Below, piece by piece: positions 27,114 to 35,481 of a stretch of 64,000 nt of DNA (positions are counted from its first letter, which is position 1; each line of letters begins with the position of its first letter). The position numbers were made by a program, and so were the translations under genes. Source of the stretch: Streptomyces sp. NBC_01262 (GTDB taxonomy: Bacteria; Actinomycetota; Actinomycetes; Streptomycetales; Streptomycetaceae); assembly GCF_036226365.1 (NCBI RefSeq), contig NZ_CP108462.1, forward strand, positions 7,162,501 to 7,226,500, given 5' to 3'. The notes beneath the pieces were generated by a model that searched no databases, had not been told where the DNA came from, and saw nothing but the letters and a program-made list of their open reading frames with translations.

Positions 27114-27842
27114 ATGACCAATGAATTCTCAGACCCGGGCCGTGTCCTGGTGATCGTCCCCACCTACAACGAGGCCGGCAACATCGCCGCCGTGACCGCC
27201 CGGCTCCGCGCCGCCGTCCCCGAGGCCGACCTCCTCATCGCCGACGACAACAGCCCCGACGGCACCGGCAAGATCGCCGACGAGCTCGCCTCCGAGGACC
27301 CCGACGGCCGCATCCACGTACTCCACCGCCCCGGCAAGGGCGGCCTCGGCGCCGCCTACCTCGCCGGCTTCCGCTGGGGCCTCGACCGCGGCTACGACGT
27401 CCTGGTCGAAATGGACGCCGACGGCTCCCACCGCCCCGAAGAGCTCCCCCGCCTCCTCGCCGCCCTCCACTGGTCCGACCTCGTCCTCGGCTCCCGCTGG
27501 GTCTCCGGCGGCGCCGTCGTCAACTGGCCCGCCTCCCGCAAGCTCCTCTCCCGCGGCGGCTCCACCTACTCCCGCCTCATGCTCCGCCTCCCCGTCCGCG
27601 ACATCACCGGCGGCTTCCGCGCCTTCCGCGCCCGCACCCTCCTCGGCCTCGGCCTCGACGAGGTCCAGTCCCAGGGCTACTGCTTCCAGGTCGACCTCCT
27701 GCGCCGCGCCGTCCAGCGCGGCTTCACGGTCACCGAGGTCCCGATCACCTTCGTCGAGCGGGAGCACGGGGTCAGCAAGATGAGCCGCTCGATCGTCGTC
27801 GAGGCGCTGTGGCGCGTCACGGTGTGGGGGATCAGGGGGTGA
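27114..27842 (+). CDS. ppm1: polyprenol monophosphomannose synthase
   Basis: This is a cytosolic-face GT2 glycosyltransferase of 242 aa that transfers mannose from GDP-mannose to polyprenyl phosphate, the donor for protein and lipid mannosylation outside the membrane. The GT-A fold motifs are [12 protein letters not shown] near residue 13, the [12 protein letters not shown] acidic motif, [14 protein letters not shown] and the metal-binding [12 protein letters not shown]. No C-terminal transmembrane segment is present, as in the short catalytic type (Ppm1 D2-like). AGAAGAGG precedes the ATG. Tetracopy paralogues occur in Streptomyces, so this may not be the main Ppm. Confidence 0.9.
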   Translation: MTNEFSDPGRVLVIVPTYNEAGNIAAVTARLRAAVPEADLLIADDNSPDGTGKIADELASEDPDGRIHVLHRPGKGGLGAAYLAGFRWGLDRGYDVLVEMDADGSHRPEELPRLLAALHWSDLVLGSRWVSGGAVVNWPASRKLLSRGGSTYSRLMLRLPVRDITGGFRAFRARTLLGLGLDEVQSQGYCFQVDLLRRAVQRGFTVTEVPITFVEREHGVSKMSRSIVVEALWRVTVWGIRG

Positions 27843-27906
27843 CGGGTGCGGGTATCGGTTTGCTGAGCAGGGGGTCTGGCAGGGTAAAGTGACCATCCGT
27901 GTTCAG

Positions 27907-27978
27907 GGGCGTGTAGCTCAGCGGTAGAGCATCGCTCTTACAAAGCGAGGGTCGGCGGTTCGAGACCGTCCACGCCCA
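27907..27978 (+). tRNA. tRNA-Val (anticodon TAC)
   Basis: A 72-nt cloverleaf folds with acceptor stem GGGCGTG/CACGCCC (27907-27913 with 27971-27977). The anticodon stem TCGCT/AGCGA carries loop CTTACAA, giving anticodon TAC for valine GTA. The T-loop is GGTTCGAGACC. The 3' CCA is only partly encoded (ACC). Position 27978 is the discriminator base. Confidence 0.93.
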
Positions 27979-27991
27979 CCCTGACCGTCGC

Positions 27992-28028
27992 AAATGCCCT
28001 CGGCGATCAAAGCCGGGGGCATTTTGTT
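27992..28028 (+). terminator. terminator after tRNA-Val
   Basis: AAATGCCCTCGGC (27992-28004) pairs with GCCGGGGGCATTT (28012-28024), with one G-T pair, and is followed by a T-rich run (TTTTGTTCT), a classical intrinsic terminator. Confidence 0.85.
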
Positions 28029-28090
28029 CTACCCAGCGTGACCTTCCGATCATCTGTTCGTTGGATCAAACGGACAGAGGGGGAACCCAG

Positions 28091-29686
28091 GTGGGAGCGG
28101 CTTCGCGCAGACGTCCCACGGACCGTGTGCTCACGGCGGTGGTGCCGTTGTGGCTGGACCGTGCGGATCATGAGATGGCGCACACCGGCTGCCATGCCTC
28201 GGCCCTGCTCTGGAACGCGGCCGTCGCGTGGGTGCGCGGCGAGTGGGATGAGGGCCGGTCGCCCGGCCGCGAGGACATCCGCCGCTACATCGAGACGCTG
28301 CCCGCCGAGATGCGGACGCTGCATTCGCAGACGGTGCAGGGCATCGCATACGACCTCTGGGAGATGATCCGGGGGACGCAGACCCGGCGCCGCAACGGCG
28401 AGACGAATACCCGCTTCCCGTGGCGGGCGAAGCGGTACCGGCCCTTGTCGTTCACCGCCAACTTCGGTTGGCGTCTGACACCCCAAGGTGAGTTCGCCCT
28501 GTCCTTCGGAAAAGGACGCCGACGCATCGTTCTGCCGGTGCCCGAGTTCGTCGGACGGGACGACAGCCTGGTGACGCCCGAGCGATGGGGCGAGATCACG
28601 TTGTGCTGGGACCTTGTCGCACGTGGATGGTCCCTGCACATCTCCTACTACCTTTCCAGCGACGCATTGCCTGATGCGTCCGCCCAGGCGGGCGAGGACC
28701 ACCGGGTCGTGACCGTCGCTGTTGACGAGGGCATCGTGAACGCGATGGCGCTTGCCGCGCCCGCCCCGGACGGTGCGATGGACGTGCTGGTCATCAACGG
28801 GCGCTGCGCGCGTTCGACCAAGCGGGAGCGGAACAAGGCGGTCGGCAAGATCCAGTCGAAGCTGTCGAAGTGCAGGATCGGGTCTCGTCGGCACAAGAGA
28901 CTGGTCTCCGCCAAGAAGAAGGTGCAGGCGAAGGCCAAGTCACGGCTCCGGGACTTCAATCACCAGGTCACGGCGAAGGCGAATGCCTTCGTACGCAAGG
29001 TGGTTGACGCACACCAAGCTGTCGCGCCTGAGGGAGTCAAGGTCGCGGTTCGGCTGGTGTTCGGGGACGCCCGCGAAGTCGAGCGTGATCTCAACAGGAA
29101 GCGTCGCTCGTCGCGGCGGACGCGTCAGCAACTGTCGGAGTGGGAGCGTGGCACGCAGGAGCGTCAACTCGCGTACAAGACGGGGCTGCCGATCGAGCAC
29201 ATCGACGAGGCCTTTACGTCGCAGACGTGCCCGCAGTGCGGTTGCCGGCGCCGTATGCGCGGGCGTTGGTACGAGTGCAGGAATGAGATGTGCCGCTTCC
29301 GGTCCCACCGGGACGCGGTGGGCGGGGTGAATATCCACACCCTTGCTGTCAACGACGGGGCAATCGTCCCGGCTGGACCCGGGTTGCAGATCCGGGTCAT
29401 GTATCTACGAGCCCAGGTCGGCTGGTCGACAGGCCAGCGATCGCGGCACGCGGCATCTCAACATGCCCTGAGGCGTGCGGGGAAACCGCGTCCGGAAGCC
29501 CGTAGTAGCGCCCTGAACCGGGCCCCCTCGCCGCCGCGAAGCGGTGGCGGTGTAGCCGTCGTCCGTCAACGCGAGGACAGCGACTCGTACATGAGCGAGA
29601 CCACCATCGCCCCTGCGGTGCTGGCACGACATGACGTCGGCGTCGCCTGTGTACCGGCCGGAGACGGAAACCCTGGCGAGCGTTGA
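28091..29686 (+). CDS. tnpB: TnpB-like RNA-guided nuclease, atypical RuvC
   Basis: This is a 531-aa TnpB/OrfB protein of an IS200/IS605-group element. RuvC-I Asp is at about residue 212 (TVAVDEGIV), the zinc finger cysteines are at about 380, 383, 396 and 401 (CPQCG and CRNEMC), and RuvC-III Asp is at about 408 in HRDAVGGVNI. At the RuvC-II strand, where canonical TnpB has Glu, this protein has VRLVFGDAREVE: a Gly-Asp at 325-326. That makes it a variant lineage or a rearranged active site. GTG at 28091 has GAGGGG upstream; a TTG at 28061 is an alternative. The C-terminal 90 residues after the RuvC-III motif are low-complexity and may overlap the omega-RNA. Confidence 0.85.
   Translation: MGAASRRRPTDRVLTAVVPLWLDRADHEMAHTGCHASALLWNAAVAWVRGEWDEGRSPGREDIRRYIETLPAEMRTLHSQTVQGIAYDLWEMIRGTQTRRRNGETNTRFPWRAKRYRPLSFTANFGWRLTPQGEFALSFGKGRRRIVLPVPEFVGRDDSLVTPERWGEITLCWDLVARGWSLHISYYLSSDALPDASAQAGEDHRVVTVAVDEGIVNAMALAAPAPDGAMDVLVINGRCARSTKRERNKAVGKIQSKLSKCRIGSRRHKRLVSAKKKVQAKAKSRLRDFNHQVTAKANAFVRKVVDAHQAVAPEGVKVAVRLVFGDAREVERDLNRKRRSSRRTRQQLSEWERGTQERQLAYKTGLPIEHIDEAFTSQTCPQCGCRRRMRGRWYECRNEMCRFRSHRDAVGGVNIHTLAVNDGAIVPAGPGLQIRVMYLRAQVGWSTGQRSRHAASQHALRRAGKPRPEARSSALNRAPSPPRSGGGVAVVRQREDSDSYMSETTIAPAVLARHDVGVACVPAGDGNPGER
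29529..29549 (+). ncRNA. candidate omega-RNA hairpin of tnpB element
   Basis: CGCCGCCGC-GAA-GCGGTGGCG forms a 9-bp stem (29529-29549, one G-T pair) inside the 3' end of tnpB. TnpB guide RNAs are typically encoded here and run past the stop into flanking DNA. The full extent cannot be fixed from the sequence alone. Confidence 0.3.
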
Positions 29687-29690
29687 GCAG

Positions 29691-30036
29691 GTTCACACCG
29701 CTTGCGCAGGGGAGGTTCGCACGGCATGGGTCGGGAGGCTCGCAAGCGTGATGTCGGCCCGGCGACGCTCCGAGGGCGCAGTGAGGGTCGCGCTGGAGGA
29801 ACTCCGTCGAGCACCTTCACGTCCACCTTCCCCGCGTGCTGGACAAGGCGTCCTCGTGACCTGTCACCGGAGGCGCAGGACGCCATTGGCGCGATCGTCG
29901 AAGATCTCGACCAGCCAATCAAAGACTGTGGTTCCCCGCTCCTCTCTCGCCGTGGCAAGGTCGGCGCTGACAGAAGGGCGTCGCGTGTGCGCGCCCTTTG
30001 GACGGGCCCAGGTATTTCAGAGAGGTTGGTGCCCTG
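29691..30036. other. intergenic stretch without convincing gene
   Basis: About 346 bp between tnpB and the kinase-like gene. Several short open frames exist on both strands, but none shows a ribosome-binding site with Streptomyces-like codon use or a recognisable motif. It may hold decayed accessory DNA and the promoter of the downstream gene. Confidence 0.4.
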
Positions 30037-31134
30037 GTGGAGGTAGCCGTCGAGAGCTTCGACGCGTCGCGTGGTGCGCGTTTGGCGGCCTACAGTGCCG
30101 TCTCCACATCGCTGGCGCTGTGCAGTGATCGCGAACTGCGCGACCTTGTGGATACGGCTACGCCGCTGGGTTCTGGCATCGGCGGGACCTCAGCGTTGCT
30201 AGAGGTCGGCGGAACCCCGGTCTTCGTTAAGCGGGTGCCGCTGACCGATCTGGAAAGGCAGCCGGAGAACGTCCAATCCACGGCGAACCTCTTCGGGCTA
30301 CCGACCTTCTGCCATCCCGGCCTCGGGGTTCCCGGAGGCCCGGGATGGGGGGCCTGGCGGGAGTTGGCCGTGCACACCATGACGACGAACTGGGTGCTCG
30401 CACAGGACCATGAGGGCTTTCCACTGATGTACCACTGGCGGGTGCTGCCGCACCCCGGGCAGGTGCTGCCCGAGCAACTGGCCGACGTGGAGAAAGCTGT
30501 CGCCTACTGGGGAGGCGGACCGCAGGTGCGCCACCGGATCGAGGCGCTGCGGGACTCCTCGGCGAGCGTCGCACTGTTCCTGGAGTACATCCCGCAGAAC
30601 CTGCACGACTGGCTGGACGTTCAGGTCAAAGCCGACGATGAGACGGCCGAGCAGGCATGCACCATGGTGGCGAAGGAACTTGAGGCCGGAACCTCTTTCA
30701 TGAACGCCCGCGGGCTCCTGCATTTCGACGGCCACTTCCAGAACATCCTCACCGACGGCAAGCGTCTGTTCTTCACGGACTACGGCCTCGCGATCTCCTC
30801 CCGGTTCGACCTGTCGAAGGAGGAGGCCGACTTCTTCGCCGAACACCAGACCTATGACCGCTGCTACACCGTCACCCACCTGGTGCAGTGGCTCACCACC
30901 GCCCTGTACGGGTACGAGCGGGACGAGCGCAGCGCGTTCGTGCACGCCTGCGCCCGAGGGGAACCTCCGACCGGAATTCCGTCGCAGGTCGCGGCGATCC
31001 TCATCCGCCACGCCCCGATCGCCGCAGTGATGACGGACTACTACCGCGAGTTCCGTTTTGAGAGCAGGCAGACTCCGTATCCCCTGGAGGCGATCCGCCG
31101 GATCGGCGGGCCGGACAGCTTGTTCATCATCTGA
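30037..31134 (+). CDS. protein-kinase/aminoglycoside-phosphotransferase-like protein
   Basis: This is a 365-aa protein with a kinase-like fold. The catalytic loop is LLHFDGHFQNIL (H-x-D-x4-N, about residue 225) and the metal Asp is in FFTDYGLAISS, the DFG equivalent. An N-lobe candidate Lys is in TPVFVKRVPLTD (about residue 60), with a preceding Gly-rich GSGIGGTSALLEV. So it could phosphorylate protein or small-molecule hydroxyls. No membrane span or PASTA repeat is present. GTG at 30037 is a guess among poor candidates (TTG 29998 is another), as no strong ribosome-binding site is visible. It lies in accessory DNA between tnpB and a truncated MerR gene. Confidence 0.72.
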   Translation: MEVAVESFDASRGARLAAYSAVSTSLALCSDRELRDLVDTATPLGSGIGGTSALLEVGGTPVFVKRVPLTDLERQPENVQSTANLFGLPTFCHPGLGVPGGPGWGAWRELAVHTMTTNWVLAQDHEGFPLMYHWRVLPHPGQVLPEQLADVEKAVAYWGGGPQVRHRIEALRDSSASVALFLEYIPQNLHDWLDVQVKADDETAEQACTMVAKELEAGTSFMNARGLLHFDGHFQNILTDGKRLFFTDYGLAISSRFDLSKEEADFFAEHQTYDRCYTVTHLVQWLTTALYGYERDERSAFVHACARGEPPTGIPSQVAAILIRHAPIAAVMTDYYREFRFESRQTPYPLEAIRRIGGPDSLFII

Positions 31135-31445
31135 TGGACCTGGGCGGCCAACAGCCGGGCTGGACTCGCGGCGGTTGCGGTCAGCTCCGCCACCCGGACG
31201 GTGGGGACGCTCTTGATGACAACGTCGTTCGTGGGCATGTGCCCCTCGCTCTCGATCGCTCGGAGCCTCGCCTCGACCTGGACCAGCCGTGCTCCTGCGG
31301 CAGCCATGGCGGTCTCCAGTTCGGCCCGTCGCAGCCGCAGCATGCCGCGCAGTTCCTCGGCGCTGACCTTCTCGTCCACGATGTCCTGCACCTGCTGGAG
31401 GGTGAATCCGAGGTCCTTGAGCTCCGAGCTGACCGCCTGACACGG
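31135..31445 (-). pseudogene. truncated MerR family regulator
   Basis: The minus strand encodes a fragment starting at about ELKDLGFTLQQVQDIVDEKV, the end of a MerR DNA-binding domain, followed by the dimerisation helix (LRRAELETAMAAAGARLVQVEARL) and the start of a GyrI-like effector domain (VVIKSVPTVRVAELTA). The first about 50 residues with the helix-turn-helix, and most of the effector domain, are missing. The frame then runs antisense into the kinase-like gene. It is a remnant of a BmrR/TipA-type regulator cut on both sides. Confidence 0.7.
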
Positions 31446-31659
31446 TGTGAGGGTCAAGAAGCTACTTGGCGGCCGAGGAACAGCAAGAACGCGGGGTAGC
31501 GTCACCAGCTCGGCTGCATGAAGTGCCCGTCAAGCGAGCAGTCCGTGATGACACGTCGCCGTGGAGGCGCCGCTCTGTGCGGCCAGGCGCGCACCGCGCG
31601 ACATGTCAGGGCGCTTCATTGCTGCCTTCACCGTGCCTTCTCCGTCTACGGTGCCTGGT

Positions 31660-32112
31660 ATGGCACTGAACTGGAAGCTTGTCTTCGACGCCCAGGACGC
31701 GCCCGCACTCGCGGATTTCTGGGCTGCCGCGCTGGAGTACGAGGTGGAGGACCCCGGCGCGCTCATCGAGCGGCTGCTGGCCGCCGGGCAGATCGGCGAG
31801 GACGCGGTCGCCGAACACAAGGGCCGCCGGATCTTCCGGGGCTATGCGGCGATCCGGCATCCGGAGGATCCGTTCGACGAGGTCAGCGGCATCGGGCGGG
31901 GGCGTCGGGTGCTGTTCCAGGAGGTGCCGGAGGGCAAGACCGTCAAGAACCGGCTGCACATCGACGTCCACAGCGAGCCGGGGGAGCTCGACGGGCTGGT
32001 GGCCCGGCTTCAGGCGCTGGGGGCGAACCGGGTCCGGGAGGTGGACCGGGGGCCGGCGGGGCACTGGTGGGTGATGCGGGACCCGGAGGGAAACGAGTTC
32101 TGCGCGGCCTGA
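31660..32112 (+). CDS. VOC superfamily (glyoxalase-like) protein
   Basis: This is a 150-aa protein of the vicinal oxygen chelate fold, glyoxalase-like subfamily: N-terminal LNWKLVFDAQDAPALADFWAAAL, central NRLHIDVHSEPGEL and C-terminal HWWVMRDPEGNEFCA, which contains the usual D-P-E-G-N-E-F motif. It is a single module with two beta-alpha-beta-beta-beta repeats, so it may bind a metal or sequester a hydrophobic compound. ATG at 31660 is chosen because TACGGT (31647-31652) ends 7 nt before it with no ribosome-binding site, a leaderless arrangement, and the upstream in-frame sequence is non-homologous. Confidence 0.88.
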   Translation: MALNWKLVFDAQDAPALADFWAAALEYEVEDPGALIERLLAAGQIGEDAVAEHKGRRIFRGYAAIRHPEDPFDEVSGIGRGRRVLFQEVPEGKTVKNRLHIDVHSEPGELDGLVARLQALGANRVREVDRGPAGHWWVMRDPEGNEFCAA

Positions 32113-32177
32113 GGTGCGTTGGGCGGGAACCGTCGCGCGCCGGTTTACGGGCGCGTAAAGAGGGCGTGTCCGGACCG

Positions 32178-32206
32178 TTGACGCGAGCATGGCATGCACC
32201 TATCTT
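32178..32206 (+). promoter_or_regulatory. sigma-70-type promoter of GH43 gene
   Basis: TTGACG (32178-32183) and TATCTT (32201-32206) are separated by 17 bp, close to the vegetative consensus. The transcription start would be near 32213. Confidence 0.7.
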
Positions 32207-32219
32207 CTGACCGAAGTTA

Positions 32220-32232
32220 CGAACCTCGTTCG
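32220..32232 (+). promoter_or_regulatory. operator candidate for GH43 gene
   Basis: CGAAC-CTC-GTTCG is a perfect short palindrome located just downstream of the predicted transcription start, where a repressor would block transcription. Its size and A/C content fit a LacI- or AraR-type sugar-responsive repressor site; the regulator is not in the window. Confidence 0.5.
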
Positions 32233-32253
32233 AAATTACGGACAGGAGCAGCT

Positions 32254-33696
32254 TTGAGCCGCCTCATCATCCGACTGATCATGGCCGTGACGGTCGTCCT
32301 GACCGCATCGCTCGCAGTCGGCACCGCTCACGCAACCGTCCCGGACTCTCCTGCTGTGACCTACACCAACCCGATCGCCGCGCAGCGCGCCGATCCGTTC
32401 ATCTACAAGCACACCGACGGGTACTACTACTTCACCGCGACCGTGCCCGAGTACGACCGCATCGTGCTGCGCCGGGCGACCACCATCCAGGGCCTGTCGA
32501 CGGCCACGGAGACCACCATCTGGACCAAGCACGCCAGCGGGGTGATGGGCGCTCACATATGGGCGCCGGAGGTCCACTTCATCGACGGCAAGTGGTACGT
32601 GTACTTCGCCGCGGGGTCGACCAGCGACGTGTGGGCGATCCGGATGTACGTCCTGGAGACCGACGCCGCGAATCCGCTGACCGGTACGTGGACCGAGAAG
32701 GGGCAGATCGCCACCCCGGTGTCCTCCTTCTCGCTGGACGCCACCACGTTCGCCGTGAACGGCGTTCGCTACCTGGCCTGGGCGCAGCGCAATCCGTCCG
32801 AGGACAACAACACCAGCCTGTTCATCGCCAGGATGACCAACCCGTGGACCCTCAGCGGCACCCCGGTCGAGATATCGCAGCCCACGCTGTCCTGGGAGAC
32901 GATCGGCTACAAGGTCAACGAGGGCCCGGCGGTGATCCAGCACGGCGGCAAGGTCTTCATGACCTATTCGGCCAGCGCCACCGACGCCAACTACTGCCTG
33001 GGCATGCTCACCGCGTCCGCCTCCGCCGATCTGCTCGACCCGGCGTCTTGGACGAAGGGTTCGCAGCCCGTCTTCAAGACCAGTGACGCGACCTCGCAGT
33101 ACGGCCCGGGCCACAACTCCTTCACGGTCTCGGAGGACGGGAAGTCCGACATCCTCGTGTACCACGACCGCAGCTACAAGGACATCACCGGCGACCCGCT
33201 CAACGACCCCAACCGCCGCACCCGCGTGCAGAAGCTGTACTGGAACGCCGACGGCACTCCCAACTTCGGCATCCCGGTCGCCGACGGCGTCACCCCGCAG
33301 CGCTTCTCCTCCTACAACTACCCCGACCGGTTCATCAGGCACTGGGAGTTCCGCGCGAAGATCGAGGCAGGCGTCACCAACCTCGCCGACTCGCAGTTCC
33401 GTGTCGTCACCGGCCTCGCCGGGACCGGCACGGTCTCGCTGGAGGCGGCCAACTACCCGGGCTACTACCTGCGGCACAAGAACTTCGAGGTGTGGGTGGA
33501 GAAGAACGACAGCACCTCGACGTTCGCGAGCGACGCCAGCTTCTACCAGCGCGCCGGGCTCGCCGACTCCGCCGGAATCTCGTACGAGTCCTACAACTAC
33601 GCGGGGCGGTACGTCCGCCACTACAACTACCTGCTGTATGTGCAGGCGGTGAGCACCACCGCCGCCCAGGGGGACGCGACCTTCTACGCGCAGTGA
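32254..33696 (+). CDS. secreted GH43 alpha-L-arabinofuranosidase with CBM42 (AbfB) domain
   Basis: This is a 480-aa secreted glycoside hydrolase. A Sec signal (residues about 1-28, ending GTAHA) is followed by a GH43 five-bladed propeller (about 30-330) with nucleophile-side Asp in AAQRADPFIYK, a central Asp in SSFSLDATTFA and general-acid Glu in VNEGPAVIQ. An AbfB arabinose-binding beta-trefoil (CBM42) follows at about 340-480, with repeats of SYNYPDRFIRHWEF type. It should remove arabinofuranosyl units from arabinoxylan or arabinan. TTG at 32254 has AGGAGC 6 nt upstream. It converges on phoD with 4 bp between. Confidence 0.92.
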   Translation: MSRLIIRLIMAVTVVLTASLAVGTAHATVPDSPAVTYTNPIAAQRADPFIYKHTDGYYYFTATVPEYDRIVLRRATTIQGLSTATETTIWTKHASGVMGAHIWAPEVHFIDGKWYVYFAAGSTSDVWAIRMYVLETDAANPLTGTWTEKGQIATPVSSFSLDATTFAVNGVRYLAWAQRNPSEDNNTSLFIARMTNPWTLSGTPVEISQPTLSWETIGYKVNEGPAVIQHGGKVFMTYSASATDANYCLGMLTASASADLLDPASWTKGSQPVFKTSDATSQYGPGHNSFTVSEDGKSDILVYHDRSYKDITGDPLNDPNRRTRVQKLYWNADGTPNFGIPVADGVTPQRFSSYNYPDRFIRHWEFRAKIEAGVTNLADSQFRVVTGLAGTGTVSLEAANYPGYYLRHKNFEVWVEKNDSTSTFASDASFYQRAGLADSAGISYESYNYAGRYVRHYNYLLYVQAVSTTAAQGDATFYAQ

Positions 33697-33700
33697 CCGC

Positions 33701-35329
33701 TCACGGGCCGGTGAGGTCGGCGTCGAGAGGCGTACGGAAGCCGGGGCCGCGGGCCTGGTCGAGACGGAGGTGGGCGGCGCGGCCCCGGAGGGTGAGGGTC
33801 ATGAGCTGGTTGCCGAACCAGGGGCCGCCGGTGCGGCGCCAGGTGATGCGGGGCGGGGGGACGCGGCCGTGGCGGGACAGGGCGCGGCCGAGGAGGCGGC
33901 CGGGGGCGCTCCAGGCGATGCGGAAGGCGAGCCGCATGTAGGAGGGGACGGTGTTGTGGATGGGGGAGCAGGTGAGCTGGAGGAGGCGGGATCCCGGCTG
34001 ATGGGCCGAGGAGTGCGCCTCGGCGGTGTAGGCGTGGTGGACGTCGCCGGACAGGACGCAGATGGTGGCGGGGGCCTGGGGGGAGGCGGCGATCCGGGTG
34101 AGGAGTTCGGCGAGGGCGTCGAAGGAGTGGCGGAAGGCCGACCAGTGCTCCAGGTCGGCGGCCTGGCGCAGGCGTTCGCCGCGCGGGATCCAGGGCAGGC
34201 CCCGTTCGCCGCGGGTGAGGGCGGAGGACCATTCCTCGGCATGGTGGACGGCGTGGGGGAGGAGCCAGGGCAGCGAGGTGCCGATGAGCAGGTGGTCGAA
34301 GGTGCCGTCGGGGTGGGCCTGTTGGCTGAGCCAGTCGTGTTCGGCGGGGTCGAGGATGGCGCGGGCGTCCTCGTCCAGGACGCGGGCGGCGCGGGAGTCG
34401 ACCATGAGCAGGCGTACGCGGCCGAAGTCGCGGCGGTAGCTCCAGCGCACCGAGGTCGGGTCGGTGTCGGCGCGGGCCGCGAAGGCGCGCAGCGCCTCGG
34501 TGCCGTCGGCGGTGGAGCGTACGGCGGCGTAGAGGGGGTCGGTGGCCAGCTCGGCGGGGGTGAGGTTGCCCAGGTGCTGGTGGACCCAGTAGGAGGTGAG
34601 GCCGCTGACGATACGTTCCTGCCACCAGGGGGTCGCGCGGATGTCGGAGCGCCAGGCGTGGGAGGTGTTCCAGTCGTCGATGACGTCGTGGTCGTCGAAG
34701 ATCATGCAGCTGGGGACGGTGGACAGCAGCCAGCGGATCTCGGGGTCGAGCCAGGACTCGTAGTAGAGGTGGGCGTATTCCTCGTAGTCGGCGACCTGGT
34801 CCCAGGGCGGCTCGGTGAGGTCGCGGCGCTTGGCGAGCCAGGTGCGGGTGGCGGCGGAGGTCTCGTCGGCGTAGACCTGGTCACCGAGCAGCAGGAGGGC
34901 GTCGGGGCGGGCGGCGGTGCCATCGGCGACCTTCCGGGCGAGGGTGTCGAGGGCGTCGGGGCCGACGGGGTCGTGGCCGTCGGCGGGCGGGGCGGCCCAG
35001 CGGCAGGAGCCGAACGTCACGCGCAGGGCGCCGGGTTCCTCGGCGGGCGCGTGGATGGTGCTGGGCGGGAAGGGCGAGCCGGGCAGGGGCCAGACCTGCT
35101 GCCCGTCCAGGAGTACGCGGTACGGGGTGCCCGTGCCGGGGCGCAGCCCGGTGACGGTGACGACGGCGTAGTGGTGGCCGGCGATCTGCCAGGTGCGGGC
35201 GGCGCCGTGGGCCCCGCTGTCGCAGACGACCTCGGCCTCGCGGGGCCGGTCGGCCTCGATCCATATGGTGGCGGTGTGGCTGTCGGCGTACCTGAGCAGC
35301 GGGCCGAGGCGCAGGGTTGCGGGGGCCAT
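33701..35329 (-). CDS. PhoD-like alkaline phosphatase D family protein
   Basis: This is a 542-aa metallophosphatase of the alkaline phosphatase D family. It has an N-terminal beta-sandwich (about 1-95), then the catalytic domain with LLLLGDQVYADE, IFDDHDVIDDWN, RLLMVDSRAAR and VLSGDVHHAYTAEAH. These Asp, His and Asn residues would hold the Fe/Ca centre. Unlike classical PhoD there is no Tat signal, so it should stay in the cytoplasm. Substrate may be a phosphodiester. Start at 35329 with MAPATLRLGPLLRYAD is consistent with the family. Confidence 0.9.
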   Translation of the reverse strand: MAPATLRLGPLLRYADSHTATIWIEADRPREAEVVCDSGAHGAARTWQIAGHHYAVVTVTGLRPGTGTPYRVLLDGQQVWPLPGSPFPPSTIHAPAEEPGALRVTFGSCRWAAPPADGHDPVGPDALDTLARKVADGTAARPDALLLLGDQVYADETSAATRTWLAKRRDLTEPPWDQVADYEEYAHLYYESWLDPEIRWLLSTVPSCMIFDDHDVIDDWNTSHAWRSDIRATPWWQERIVSGLTSYWVHQHLGNLTPAELATDPLYAAVRSTADGTEALRAFAARADTDPTSVRWSYRRDFGRVRLLMVDSRAARVLDEDARAILDPAEHDWLSQQAHPDGTFDHLLIGTSLPWLLPHAVHHAEEWSSALTRGERGLPWIPRGERLRQAADLEHWSAFRHSFDALAELLTRIAASPQAPATICVLSGDVHHAYTAEAHSSAHQPGSRLLQLTCSPIHNTVPSYMRLAFRIAWSAPGRLLGRALSRHGRVPPPRITWRRTGGPWFGNQLMTLTLRGRAAHLRLDQARGPGFRTPLDADLTGP

Positions 35330-35481
35330 TGCGGGTGTGCCTCCCCTCCGGCGCGGTCGCAGTCGCGGTTCGTAAGACTACGGACGGACGGAGGGGAGGC
35401 AGGGTTCCCGTGGGGGGCTCGTGTGGGGGGATTGCATCAAGGGAGTTCGCCGAGCCCCTCACGGGAGTGATGCGGGAGCGG

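Larger units (their letters stand above)
28030..29690 (+). mobile_element. IS200/IS605-group element carrying only tnpB
   Basis: The region between the tRNA terminator and about 29690 is occupied by one tnpB-like gene and its 3' flank; no tnpA is present, so it would need transposase in trans. Ends are not sharply definable from one copy. A 9-bp hairpin at 29529-29549 near the 3' end of the gene is a candidate part of the guide (omega) RNA scaffold. Boundaries are estimates. Confidence 0.5.

Noticed and set aside
29631-30128. Open frames between tnpB and the kinase-like gene
   Set aside because: They lack ribosome-binding sites and recognisable motifs, and the reading frames are broken on both strands. 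Treated as non-coding.
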